From: a virus
DNA: 49,097 bases
IMG/VR virus record: IMGVR_UViG_3300033145_001073
Coordinates: 1 to 49,097 of that record
Direction: 5' to 3' (one strand)
Shown: positions 32,281-42,072 of the stretch, piece by piece
Layout: every line of letters starts with the position of its first letter
Numbering within the stretch: position 1 is the first letter of the stretch
Position numbers and translations under genes: made by a program
The notes under the pieces: generated by a model
What the model was told of the DNA's origin: nothing
Databases searched by the model: none
Seen by the model: only the letters and a program-made list of their open reading frames with translations

Positions 32281-32946
32281 ATGGCAGCATTAACAAAAGC
32301 AAACGCATTAGCAGAAGTAAGACGATTATTAAATGAACCTACCGAACTTGTATTTAATGATACTGAAATAGACGAGTGGCTAGATAGGGGTGCAAGATGT
32401 ACATCGGCGTTGACATTATGTGAACCAGCTACAGAGTTTGAGAATTTTGAGGTGAATACTATACATTATACACTAAGCACACATTTTATTAAAGTTAGGT
32501 CTGTTATGTATTCATCAGCAACGGGTGTACCAATTAATGGATTACAGAGAATGGATATAAGGTGGTTGGGCAATGCATATTCATCGACTTTATCAACACC
32601 GAAATTTTGGTATTTACATGGTGACACGTTAATAATATATCCATGCCCCACATCTGCATTGGCTGCGAGTGATGCTGGTGTTGAAGTTTATGGTTATGTT
32701 GTAGTAGAGGATTATGGTACAAATGGAACAAATTTACCAGATTATTTAAACTATTTTGCTGTTAACTATGCGGTTGCACAGGCATATATTAAGGATGGGA
32801 AACATAGCAAAGCTGCATTAGAAATGCAAAAATTCATGCGTGGTTGTATGTTCCATCGCAGAGACAAAATAGACCAGATTGAGAATGTTGATACTGTTGA
32901 TATGAGGAAAATTCCAGATGTGACATTACCTGCTCAGCAACGATAA
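32281..32946 (+). CDS. Head completion/adaptor protein 2
   Basis: 221 aa, tandem paralog of the preceding gene. The shared N-terminal adaptor helices are KANALAEVRRLLNEPTEL, and the shared C-terminal part is LPDYLNYFAVNYAVAQAYIKDGKHSKAALEMQ. It probably stacks on the portal as a second ring or a heteromeric ring. A ribosome-binding site is present in GTAGGTG. Confidence 0.65.
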   Translation: MAALTKANALAEVRRLLNEPTELVFNDTEIDEWLDRGARCTSALTLCEPATEFENFEVNTIHYTLSTHFIKVRSVMYSSATGVPINGLQRMDIRWLGNAYSSTLSTPKFWYLHGDTLIIYPCPTSALAASDAGVEVYGYVVVEDYGTNGTNLPDYLNYFAVNYAVAQAYIKDGKHSKAALEMQKFMRGCMFHRRDKIDQIENVDTVDMRKIPDVTLPAQQR

Positions 32947-32955
32947 GGAATTAAT

Positions 32956-35900
32956 ATGCCTCCCAAAAAAATAATTGTAGATACAAAAATTAATGCTGAG
33001 CTTAATTCTGAAATACCTATAGCATCGGATGAAATTACTTCTATTACGGGATTAGGTACACCAAATATCAATACTGATATACCTATTGCTGGTACTGAGG
33101 AAACGGCTCGTATTGAACAACCAATAGTAAATATCAATACTGATATACCTATTGCTGGCGATACATATGGTTCTGCGACAAAAATAAATACAAATCTTTC
33201 CACAGAATTTCCCATTGCTCCTGATACATTAGTTCAGGCTATAGAAACACGTGCCGAATTGGTAAGTGATTTTCCTGTAGCTGAATCTGTTCCATTAGAG
33301 CGGTTTGAATTATCAACTGCTAAGGGACGATGGTTGCCAAAAGGCGATGCTATTGCCATTGGTGCTGAAAATTTCAGTGAATTGGAAAATTTCAGATACA
33401 CTGATTTTGGATTGGAGGGTGTTGGTGGATTTACTGAAATAAATACTAGTGAGCATTTAGGAACAACCGATTTTACCAATGGCATACAGTTAAAAACGAA
33501 TTATGATACTAATGGTGATGGTATAAATGATAGCCATGTTTTAATGCAAGGTACTTATAGTGGTACAAGATATATTATTACACACGATGGGAATGTACCC
33601 GATGCTAGTAATTTTAATTTTTATATCACCGCTGATGTAAATGATACGTTGAATTTTACAAGTAATGAAGGCGGTCCATCAGATATAACAATTACACCTA
33701 AAGCTTATACTGGCATTACATTAGCTGCAGAAATAGAAACACGGTTAAATGATAATAATACATTAACTGGTACTGGTACAATTACATTTGAGGTTACTTT
33801 TTCTGGTGGTAGATTTACAATAGATGCTTCTGATGGTGGTACGGCGATAAAAATAAATGATTCTGAAAGTAATGCAGCAGATAGTATTGGGTTTACAGAA
33901 GACCAGGGCGGTGTTGGTATTGATAAAATATATAGTGATACGTTGGTTAGTAATATTTTATATACCGAGAATGCTTCCGCAGGTGTTGCAAGAATGTCGC
34001 AGTTGCCAAACAAGAATATTGGTATATGCGATGGTGTTGATGATTTGATATGGGCTGGCGATGAAATGCCAATTAGTGCATTTTTGGAAAGTGTGAATAA
34101 TACATATGCAAATACAGAGGATTTACCTGATTATACTAATATTGTAACTAACAACAATACCACAAGTTATGTTACGGTAAAGGCTTTGGCAGACAGTAGC
34201 TATCTTATTGGGGCAATACGACCATTATCTGGTATATATATAAATGTTGGGACAGTAAATACTGGTACTCCATCAACAATGACCGTATATTATTATACTG
34301 GTGCAGATACAATATCAACTGAATTAATGAAAGTTGACGGGACATCGGATGGTACTGTCACTCTTGCTCATGATGGATGGGTTACATGGACTCCTCCGCC
34401 TGGAGATAAACCATATTATATATCAGGATATTATCTTTATTTTTACCGAATTTTAATAAGTAAAATTGCTAATTCTCCCACAATAATTAACATAACAGCA
34501 AGGTCTGAAATGCGTAATATAGTTGATTTATGGGATGGTATATATAGAACATGCATATATGCATTAAGACATGATGATAGTCTTGAGGCGCCAGCACCTA
34601 AAAATATAGAATATACATTAGAAGTTTCAGATGTATCATATTCATATCTTGATGAAGATTTTGCTAACAGTTCCAGTGTACAGGGTATACCATTAACATC
34701 TGGTGGTGCTTCCGGCGATTTTACAACGAGTGATTATTTATATTTTATGTTTGATGAACCAATTATAGGATTAAAATTTGTTTTAAAAGGCAATAGTGGC
34801 AGTAACCAGCACGTTAAGGTTTATTATACGAGTGGAGTAACTGGAACGTGGGCGCAGGTTGATGTAAGAAGAGATTCTACAAAACAAATTGGTGGTTCAG
34901 CATCATTCAATAGGTCTGGTTTTGTTGTATGGGATGATGATATAACAGATGAAAGAAAAGTTACAATAAATAGTATTACTGGATATGCATATAAGATAAT
35001 GACATCTAATGATATTAAAAATACATATTTATATATAGATGCTGTATATGGTATTCCCAAGGGGCGTGTTGTAAACAACAATTACGTATTCCCGTTCCAG
35101 TATAAAAACCGTGCAATGTGGTGTGGTTCACAAGCCGATAAGGAATATAATCGAGTAGATTACAGTAAAGCAAACGCACCTGATGTGTATAATGGTGAAG
35201 ATGCAAGTGGATATTTTAATGAACGTTCTCTTTATTTTGGCGGTAGTGGGGCATTAACGTGTGCCGTTGAATTATTTAATCAGTATGGACAAGATGTGTT
35301 TACCGCCGCACTATTTTTTAAGAACACTGAAGCATATATGTTGACTGGCGATATGCCAGAAGATTTCAGGATATTGCCGATTTCACATAGTATCGGATGC
35401 CCAGCGCCATTAACAATAACATCTGCCGAAGTATCATATAAAGCATTGGATGCACCCGCACAAAATGTTGCAATATGGTTATCTGATAAAGGCCCAATGA
35501 TGTTTATTAGTAATACAATTCATGCAATTCCTGGTGTGGAAGACCCAACATATCAAGAATGGAATTTATTAGTACCAATAAAAGTAAATGGTGCAGCACA
35601 ATCCATAAACAATACATGGCTTGTTTATGATTTAAGGCGGTCGAAATGGTATCAAAAAACACTAGATGATAAATTCCCGCAGGGTGCATTCCCAGTTCAA
35701 GACCAATATGGTATAAACTATATATATGGATTTGATAATGGTGGGTTTTTATTAAGAATGGAAGATGGATTAGCGTGGGGAACCGGTGGTAGCACAATTC
35801 AAAATAAGGTAACAACCAGCGATTTTTTTTTCACAAACAGCACGTGGGATAGAACGCGTATAAGACGGTTAACAAGTATGTTTAAAACCGATACCGCTGG

Positions 35901-36465
35901 TGATGTTACGGTAAAATATTATAGAAATACAAAAACAGACTATGAAACCGTATCGGCGTTACCAGATACTAATGTTATGAGTTTAACGTATCACCGCGTG
36001 CGGCATTTAATATCGTACCTAAATTTAACAGCGTGGACGCACAGATTAAGTTATTTATTTAATAATTGTTCATCATTAAAACCAGTATTTCTTGGATTAT
36101 CGTTGATGTGGGAACGTGATACAGAAGAACTTACAAATATGATTGAAATAGGCGATGATAATGATGTAATGAAATTTATCAGTGACCAAGGTTCTGCCGA
36201 TATAGATGTTGGGGATGGATTATATTCGATAGATGTTGCGGTTCAAGTATTACAAGATGCTATGAATGCCGATAATACATTAACTGGTACTGGTACTATT
36301 TCTTTTGTGTGTAGTATAAATTCTGATAGAAAATTAGTAATAGATGCGGGAACTGACCATACAATTGACTATACACATACTGGCAGTACTGGTGGAACTA
36401 CTTGGGGATTTACTGGTAATGCAGATGAAGCACAAACTATAACAGCTAATAATCCAATAGCGTAG
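32956..36465 (+). CDS. Large tail-tube/stabilisation protein (gp10-like), 1169 aa
   Basis: It has an N-terminal extension of five degenerate ~23-residue repeats ending IPIAG/FPIAP/FPVAE. LPKGDAIAIGAENFSELENFRYT starts the body, as in packaged-DNA stabilisation or tail-hub proteins of P22-like phages, and the later GINYIYGFDNGGFLLRMEDGLAW with WDRTRIRRLTSMFK also fits. Two copies of a small domain with NTLTGTGTI[ST]F are inserted (about 275 and at the C-terminus). Probably the short tail stem. Stop TAG. Confidence 0.65.
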   Translation: MPPKKIIVDTKINAELNSEIPIASDEITSITGLGTPNINTDIPIAGTEETARIEQPIVNINTDIPIAGDTYGSATKINTNLSTEFPIAPDTLVQAIETRAELVSDFPVAESVPLERFELSTAKGRWLPKGDAIAIGAENFSELENFRYTDFGLEGVGGFTEINTSEHLGTTDFTNGIQLKTNYDTNGDGINDSHVLMQGTYSGTRYIITHDGNVPDASNFNFYITADVNDTLNFTSNEGGPSDITITPKAYTGITLAAEIETRLNDNNTLTGTGTITFEVTFSGGRFTIDASDGGTAIKINDSESNAADSIGFTEDQGGVGIDKIYSDTLVSNILYTENASAGVARMSQLPNKNIGICDGVDDLIWAGDEMPISAFLESVNNTYANTEDLPDYTNIVTNNNTTSYVTVKALADSSYLIGAIRPLSGIYINVGTVNTGTPSTMTVYYYTGADTISTELMKVDGTSDGTVTLAHDGWVTWTPPPGDKPYYISGYYLYFYRILISKIANSPTIINITARSEMRNIVDLWDGIYRTCIYALRHDDSLEAPAPKNIEYTLEVSDVSYSYLDEDFANSSSVQGIPLTSGGASGDFTTSDYLYFMFDEPIIGLKFVLKGNSGSNQHVKVYYTSGVTGTWAQVDVRRDSTKQIGGSASFNRSGFVVWDDDITDERKVTINSITGYAYKIMTSNDIKNTYLYIDAVYGIPKGRVVNNNYVFPFQYKNRAMWCGSQADKEYNRVDYSKANAPDVYNGEDASGYFNERSLYFGGSGALTCAVELFNQYGQDVFTAALFFKNTEAYMLTGDMPEDFRILPISHSIGCPAPLTITSAEVSYKALDAPAQNVAIWLSDKGPMMFISNTIHAIPGVEDPTYQEWNLLVPIKVNGAAQSINNTWLVYDLRRSKWYQKTLDDKFPQGAFPVQDQYGINYIYGFDNGGFLLRMEDGLAWGTGGSTIQNKVTTSDFFFTNSTWDRTRIRRLTSMFKTDTAGDVTVKYYRNTKTDYETVSALPDTNVMSLTYHRVRHLISYLNLTAWTHRLSYLFNNCSSLKPVFLGLSLMWERDTEELTNMIEIGDDNDVMKFISDQGSADIDVGDGLYSIDVAVQVLQDAMNADNTLTGTGTISFVCSINSDRKLVIDAGTDHTIDYTHTGSTGGTTWGFTGNADEAQTITANNPIA
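33066..33158 (+). repeat. Direct repeat coding IPIAG units
   Basis: ATCAATACTGATATACCTAT and flanks occur twice, near 33066 and 33132, coding INTDIPIAG. Recent duplication within a longer, degenerate repeat array. Confidence 0.6.
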
Positions 36466-36472
36466 GCATCTC

Positions 36473-36868
36473 ATGGATATAAACTGGTTAAGGTATTTAA
36501 GATTATTATTACATAGTGATGATAGTGGTGATATTGATATTGGACATTTTAAGAATACAAGAACTATACAATCTGACCAATATCGTGTAACGGATGATAT
36601 ATATACGGCAAAAGAACAGAATATAAAGAATAAGATATTATCTGGTAAAATAGATGGTAGAAGCCATAAGGTATTTATAAGAACTGATAATTATACACAG
36701 AAACCGAAATTGTATAATATCGGGATTGGATTACAATATGAACGTGAGGCTGACCTTGATGCATCTAATTTATGGACAGAGGATATAACGGTATTTGCAC
36801 TTTTGATAGATAATGCTGGCCATTATTTATTGATAGATAATGCTAACAATAAACTTTTAATTTCTTAA
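36473..36868 (+). CDS. Hypothetical tail-region protein, 131 aa
   Basis: It reads MDINWLRYLRLLLHSDDSGDI; beta-rich middle (QKPKLYNIGIGLQYERE); and a C-terminal internal repeat LLIDNAGHYLLIDNANNKLLI. Seven nt after the previous stop. Likely a small tail component or fibre anchor; not a known family. Confidence 0.5.
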   Translation: MDINWLRYLRLLLHSDDSGDIDIGHFKNTRTIQSDQYRVTDDIYTAKEQNIKNKILSGKIDGRSHKVFIRTDNYTQKPKLYNIGIGLQYEREADLDASNLWTEDITVFALLIDNAGHYLLIDNANNKLLIS

Positions 36869-36877
36869 TAAAATAAA

Positions 36878-39139
36878 ATGGCTTATAACGAAGATAAAAT
36901 ACTTGGTAGTTTAAATGAAATATCGGATATAGCTGATGTTGATAAATTAGTTATTGAAGATGCTGATATACCAACAGAAATTAAACGTGTTTCAATGTCT
37001 GATATAAAGATATATTGTATGCGTGGAATTGATGATTCACCGGTTGATGGTGTTACAACTAAATCAATATCGTCAAATTGGGCTTATGACCACGCGGCAA
37101 ATATAACGACTATTCATTTACCAGACCAGTCTGGAAAATCAGATGGGTCGGTATTAAAAACTGATGGTTTAGTAGCTTCTTGGACAACAAGTATAGGCAC
37201 AGTGCCTATTGATGATATTGAGCATGGTACTGACCCGACTGCATGTGATGTACCAACTAATCTTTCGTTATCCGAAACCGGGGATAATGCTTCTATTGAT
37301 GGTACTCAAACTGCATGGGTTATTCTTACATGGTTTGCAATATCAGATGATAAATTAAGCCATTACTTGATAAGATATAAGCAACATTCGTTTACATATT
37401 ATACATATACTACTTCTAAGGTAAATATAGTAACCATTGATGGACTTATACCTAAAGTTTCTTATGATTTTGGTGTGGCATCTGTAAATAAAGCAGGGGT
37501 AGCTTCAGATTTTTGCACAAATATTACAGAAACGACTTCAGATGACGATTCTCCACCCGCTACCGTTACAGGCGTTTCTGCTACTGGTGGTATACAATAT
37601 GCTATTATTGAATGGGATGAAAATTCTGAGGCTGATTTGGCTGCTTATTATATTTACCGTAATACAGTAGATGATTCTGGTACAGCATCGATTGCGGGTG
37701 GTTCAAGAACGAATTATTTTATAGATGGGAATAGAACGGGTGGAACGGAAGTTTTTTATTGGGTAAAAGCGATGGATACATCTGGCAATAAATCCGCAGC
37801 ATTTTCTACAGTTGCGAGTTGTATTCCACATAATGTAACATCTGATGATGTGGTTACTTTAGCTGGGAGCAAGGTACTAATAGATGGTGCTGTATATCTT
37901 TCAAATTGGCGGCATAGTTTTGATTTAACTAAAATAGATGGTGGTAAGATATATACAAGTTCGATTACTACTTCACAATTAAATTTTACACCAGTACAGA
38001 GTACCGATGTTATTGCAAGTATAAATGCGAGTGCTGAAGGGATAACGATAGAAGCTGATAATATTACCATATCGGGAGCATCCACATTTTCTTCTGGATA
38101 TGACCCTACCACAAAAGTAGCTACTCTTGGTGGTTCATATAGCAGTACGTCATCTGGTGCAAGAGTAAGGATATTCCCTGACGCAAATACAGGTATTCAG
38201 GTTATTGATGATGTTACCAATGATGTATTTAAAGCATTGGTAGGTGGTACTGATGTTGGGGATGTTATAATAGGTGATTATACGGGGGCTAACGGTGCTA
38301 AATTTGATAAGAGTGCAGGGACGTTTGATGTTAGAGGGAAATTGACTGCCAATGATATCCAGGCTGGGGGAACAATAACAGGAAGTACAGTACAGACAGC
38401 AGCAAGTGGGGTAAAAAGAGCAGTTATAAGTGGGGTAAACAACAATATACAATTATTAGATGCTGCTGATGCAGTGCTTATTAATATAGACGATACGATA
38501 AATCCTGGACCGGGAGCAGCGCCGGGTATACAAATAAATAATGGATATTACTATGCGTATGGTGGTACCAATAGGTATACTTTTATGACAAACAGCAGAG
38601 TACAGGTAAGAGGGGATTATGGCTCATCTTTATTTGTTGGTCATAGCCATGAAACTATCAACGCCGAGGATGGTGTTTTCGAGGCTAATATTGCCTCTGG
38701 AAAAACTGGGAATTTATTCCTTGGTACATTAAATCTTATAAAACAATTTTCAGTTGACCAAGCTGGAAATATGTATGTGAAGGGCGCTATAACGTGCGAT
38801 TCAACGGTTGATGGAGTAAATATTTCAGCTCATGCTGGAAACAAAACATCCTTTCATGACCATGATACAAATCCCCATACAATGACAATAGATGGTGTAG
38901 ATGTATCAGCTCATGCAAATAATGTAAATGCTCATCATGCTCAAAATCATAATAATACAGCTCATACGACAAATTATACTCCTCAATCCATATTTGATTC
39001 TCATAAAAACGATAATGATGCTCATCATAACGAATCGCATACGCTCGGTTCGCATAGCGATGTATATGATGGGTCGCCCAATGATGGGCAATATCTTAGG
39101 TGGGATGCATATCATAGTAGATGGCAACCCTCAAATTAA
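36878..39139 (+). CDS. Tail fibre/receptor-binding protein with FN3 domains
   Basis: 753 aa. Residues ~124-225 and ~226-316 are two fibronectin-III domains (WVILTWFAISDDKLSHYLIRYK, YAIIEWDENSEADLAAYYIYR). They are followed by a beta-helical or fibre shaft (LTANDIQAGGTITGSTVQTAA) as in lambda J-like tip proteins. The last ~120 residues are His/Asn-rich, with repeated AHxxN and HxH (NAHHAQNHNNTAH), which could bind metal ions and lock a trimer. It is the likely host-recognition protein. Confidence 0.7.
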   Translation: MAYNEDKILGSLNEISDIADVDKLVIEDADIPTEIKRVSMSDIKIYCMRGIDDSPVDGVTTKSISSNWAYDHAANITTIHLPDQSGKSDGSVLKTDGLVASWTTSIGTVPIDDIEHGTDPTACDVPTNLSLSETGDNASIDGTQTAWVILTWFAISDDKLSHYLIRYKQHSFTYYTYTTSKVNIVTIDGLIPKVSYDFGVASVNKAGVASDFCTNITETTSDDDSPPATVTGVSATGGIQYAIIEWDENSEADLAAYYIYRNTVDDSGTASIAGGSRTNYFIDGNRTGGTEVFYWVKAMDTSGNKSAAFSTVASCIPHNVTSDDVVTLAGSKVLIDGAVYLSNWRHSFDLTKIDGGKIYTSSITTSQLNFTPVQSTDVIASINASAEGITIEADNITISGASTFSSGYDPTTKVATLGGSYSSTSSGARVRIFPDANTGIQVIDDVTNDVFKALVGGTDVGDVIIGDYTGANGAKFDKSAGTFDVRGKLTANDIQAGGTITGSTVQTAASGVKRAVISGVNNNIQLLDAADAVLINIDDTINPGPGAAPGIQINNGYYYAYGGTNRYTFMTNSRVQVRGDYGSSLFVGHSHETINAEDGVFEANIASGKTGNLFLGTLNLIKQFSVDQAGNMYVKGAITCDSTVDGVNISAHAGNKTSFHDHDTNPHTMTIDGVDVSAHANNVNAHHAQNHNNTAHTTNYTPQSIFDSHKNDNDAHHNESHTLGSHSDVYDGSPNDGQYLRWDAYHSRWQPSN

Positions 39140-39160
39140 TAGAAAAAGAGAGGTGTAAAT

Positions 39161-39688
39161 ATGAACATATATGATTATCAAAGAGCGGGTGCTAATATAC
39201 CAGCCGTATCTGGTTACGCTGGTGCAAAACGTGCGGTGCCACAAACTCTTATGCGACAACCAACTGCCGAGATGGGCGAATTTAGTGCGCGTGAAGCAAT
39301 AGATGCAATGAACAGATTAAGTAATATTGAACAAGCACAACACGAACTAAATATGGAAAAACAAATGTTGGGAACAATGGGTAAGGAAAATATAAAAGGT
39401 AGTATACTCACTGCTGGTGGAATAGGATTAAAAGGATTGCAGGCATGGGAAACGGGGAAAGAGCAGGAAAAACAGGATATACGAGCTAAATTACGATTGG
39501 ATGCTCAAGATGCCATAATGAAATCAGTGCAAAAATATCCTGATTTATATGCACAAGCATATTTAGCGAATTTAAAATCTATTTATATGAAACCAATTCC
39601 AAAAACATTCAGACAAGAATTGCTTTCACCGATACCTAGTAAATATACTCAGCCACAATTAGGACAATTTGGGGGAGGGATGCAATAA
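39161..39688 (+). CDS. Hypothetical small virion/ejection protein, 175 aa
   Basis: GAGAGG precedes the ATG. Helical centre (AREAIDAMNRLSNIEQAQHELNMEKQM), then a Gly-rich patch and proline-rich C-terminus. Position just before the ejection-type proteins suggests an internal virion protein comparable to P22 gp7, but no sequence match is claimed. It abuts the next gene (TAATG). Confidence 0.5.
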   Translation: MNIYDYQRAGANIPAVSGYAGAKRAVPQTLMRQPTAEMGEFSAREAIDAMNRLSNIEQAQHELNMEKQMLGTMGKENIKGSILTAGGIGLKGLQAWETGKEQEKQDIRAKLRLDAQDAIMKSVQKYPDLYAQAYLANLKSIYMKPIPKTFRQELLSPIPSKYTQPQLGQFGGGMQ

Positions 39689-40836
39689 TGCCATATGATA
39701 ATTATTCATATATGTCACCAATACCAATAATGTATTCACCGCAGGCACAAGCGGTAACTGGACTTAGAACACCAGTACCATATGGTGAGTATATTCGGTC
39801 GCAGGCACAATATTTACCAGCTATGTATAAACAGCGTAGAATGGCTGGTATAGAGCGAGAAAGAATGGAAGAAGAAAAAAAACGTGCAAAAATAATGGAA
39901 CAGCAAGCAAGCAGAGAATTTGGTTTAGGTGTAACTAGTGTTACTGGACAAACATTACTAAGTCCAACTGTATATGAAAAATTCACAAAACCAGTTTCAT
40001 ATGAACTATATGAACGTGGTATTAAAAAACCATATAGTATGTTCATGCCAGAATCACCAGTGCCTGCTATAACTGAAAGAACGCTATCACCATTGCCTAC
40101 TATAACCGAAACGACATTATCTCCAGTGCCTACTGCAACTGAAACAACATTAACACCAGTACCTAGCGTGGGTACAACAACACCTACTACAGCAACACCG
40201 GGTATAGGTAGTAAAGCATTAAAATATACTGGTAAAGCATTTCAGCTTGCAAAACCTGTATCTGCTGGGGCAACCACTGGTTCGTTAGTAAGACAAACTA
40301 ATATTGGTGAATATATGCATAAAAGGGTTGGCGGTGGTGAACGTGAATGGGATGTTGGGTTAGGTGCGGCTACTGGTATGGCTGCTGGTGCGGCTACTGG
40401 TGCAGCGTGGGGTTCGGTTGTTCCTGGTCTTGGTAATATTGTCGGTGCTGGATTAGGTGTGGCAGCAGGTGCATTTTATGGATATAAACAACGTGGTGGC
40501 TGTATAATAGTAACTGCATGTACAAGTCCAGACTCAAAAGAAGTGGAAATTTGCCGTAAATTTAAAGATATGTTTTTGGGTAAAGATGAACTCCGTGGTT
40601 ACTATATGCTTGCCGAACAAATAGTGCCAATAATAAAACACAATGATGAATTAAAAGATGCGGTCAAGAAACATCTTGTTGATAGATTAGTTGATTATGC
40701 TGAAATAACGCTTGGGCATAAAACAGAGTTTAAATATAAAGATTCGGCTGAAATATCAACTAAGTTTATCAATATATGTAGAAACATTGGCAAAACAATA
40801 CCAAGATATGTAAGAGAAAACGGGGAGGTAATATAA
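39688..40836 (+). CDS. Ejection-type protein with glycine zipper and CFI-like box
   Basis: 382 aa. The centre has three units like SPVPTxTETTL (near 128-160), then a Gly/Ala-rich hydrophobic segment GAATGMAAGAATGAAWGSVVPGLGNIVGAG near 228-258, probably membrane-inserting. After CIIVTACTSPDSKEV (272-286) comes a helical domain (RKFKDMFLGKDELRGYYMLAEQ). CIIVTAC resembles the CFIATA box of bacterial membrane-associated domains. Likely part of the DNA ejection channel. Confidence 0.55.
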   Translation: MPYDNYSYMSPIPIMYSPQAQAVTGLRTPVPYGEYIRSQAQYLPAMYKQRRMAGIERERMEEEKKRAKIMEQQASREFGLGVTSVTGQTLLSPTVYEKFTKPVSYELYERGIKKPYSMFMPESPVPAITERTLSPLPTITETTLSPVPTATETTLTPVPSVGTTTPTTATPGIGSKALKYTGKAFQLAKPVSAGATTGSLVRQTNIGEYMHKRVGGGEREWDVGLGAATGMAAGAATGAAWGSVVPGLGNIVGAGLGVAAGAFYGYKQRGGCIIVTACTSPDSKEVEICRKFKDMFLGKDELRGYYMLAEQIVPIIKHNDELKDAVKKHLVDRLVDYAEITLGHKTEFKYKDSAEISTKFINICRNIGKTIPRYVRENGEVI

Positions 40837-42054
40837 ATGGCAACATTTCCTAATCCTTACGGCGGAACGATGCGCGGGCTTGAGAATATTCAAGCAGCAA
40901 TAAGCGGGCTTTCTGAACAGTATGCACAAAGAAAACGTGATGAACGTGCATCACAGTTGGAATTAAAGCAATTAGAGATAGATAAAGCTAGAGTAGAAGC
41001 TGAGCAGGAAATGGGATTGATTGGAGCTAAGCGGCAAAGATATATAGATGAAATGGCTGCTTATGAATCTTATGCGGATAGACTTGAGAGAGCACAGGAA
41101 GCAAGCCGAAGAGCATGGGAAACAGAGCAACAACTTGATATACAAGGGAAACAGCTTGATTTACAAGGGAAACAGCTTGATTTAGCACAAGAACGAGACC
41201 CTATATTGACTATTGAAGATTTAACTAATTTAAAAGAAGCTAAGCCTTTTGGCGGTTCATTTGGTGGTTCTATAGATATGCATATAAAAATGTTAGAAGC
41301 AGGTATACCAGTAAGGAAAAGTGATTTAATGAGTGGGTTACAATCGGCTATAAATCAAATATATCCTGCTGATGCAACTGAAGCAGAAGCAATGATATAT
41401 AATTTAAACCGAGATATAGACCTTGCTGGATTAGCTGGTGAACTCCCTAATTCAGAGAAAGTCATGGATTATTGGCAAAAAGATTATCTAAAAAAACCTG
41501 CTGCTGCAAAAGCCAGAATGGTAATTATTCCATATGATATGGTGGAAGTTGAAGATAAAATGGATAAATATAGGGAATCTATTGATTATGATGCATCCAA
41601 AGAAAAGGATATGTATAATACATATTTTGAGCAATCAAGAAAACCATCAGTTAGATTGGATGATACTGAAGAGAAAAACAAACTTATAAGTGAAATGCCA
41701 TTACATAATTACTATTTTGATTATAAAACTGAGCTTGCACCTGGTGGAAGAAGAGAAATGGTACAATCAGAGGTACTAGGCGAAGAAGCAAACAGAAAAA
41801 CTGCTTTAAATAATTTACTTAAAGCATATCCACAATTAGAAAAATTATCACCAGAAAATATGGGGAGTTTGTTTGGTAGATATATGAATGGTGAAAATAT
41901 TACTGATTTAATTAAAGAATATGGTGTGATTACAGGGGAACATATTTCTTCTATATCAAGATTGGTAGTACCAACTTTTATGCAAAAAGAATATCCTAAA
42001 ATAAAATATCCTACTATTACAAAAACAAAACCAGCAGGTTATTATTGGGAATAA
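40837..42054 (+). CDS. Hypothetical internal virion protein, coiled-coil N-terminus
   Basis: 405 aa. Residues ~25-125 form a long charged coiled coil (ASQLELKQLEIDKARVEAEQ), with a tandem repeat QLDLQGKQLDL encoded by a 21-nt duplication near 41130-41180. The rest is helical, with no enzymatic motif. Between the glycine-zipper protein and the giant protein it fits a structural ejection protein. Confidence 0.55.
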   Translation: MATFPNPYGGTMRGLENIQAAISGLSEQYAQRKRDERASQLELKQLEIDKARVEAEQEMGLIGAKRQRYIDEMAAYESYADRLERAQEASRRAWETEQQLDIQGKQLDLQGKQLDLAQERDPILTIEDLTNLKEAKPFGGSFGGSIDMHIKMLEAGIPVRKSDLMSGLQSAINQIYPADATEAEAMIYNLNRDIDLAGLAGELPNSEKVMDYWQKDYLKKPAAAKARMVIIPYDMVEVEDKMDKYRESIDYDASKEKDMYNTYFEQSRKPSVRLDDTEEKNKLISEMPLHNYYFDYKTELAPGGRREMVQSEVLGEEANRKTALNNLLKAYPQLEKLSPENMGSLFGRYMNGENITDLIKEYGVITGEHISSISRLVVPTFMQKEYPKIKYPTITKTKPAGYYWE

Positions 42055-42072
42055 AAAAGGATTTATTTATTA

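Noticed and set aside
32956-36465. Antisense ORFs within the large structural genes
   Set aside because: They lack ribosome-binding sites and mirror the codon pattern of the sense genes, so they are shadows.
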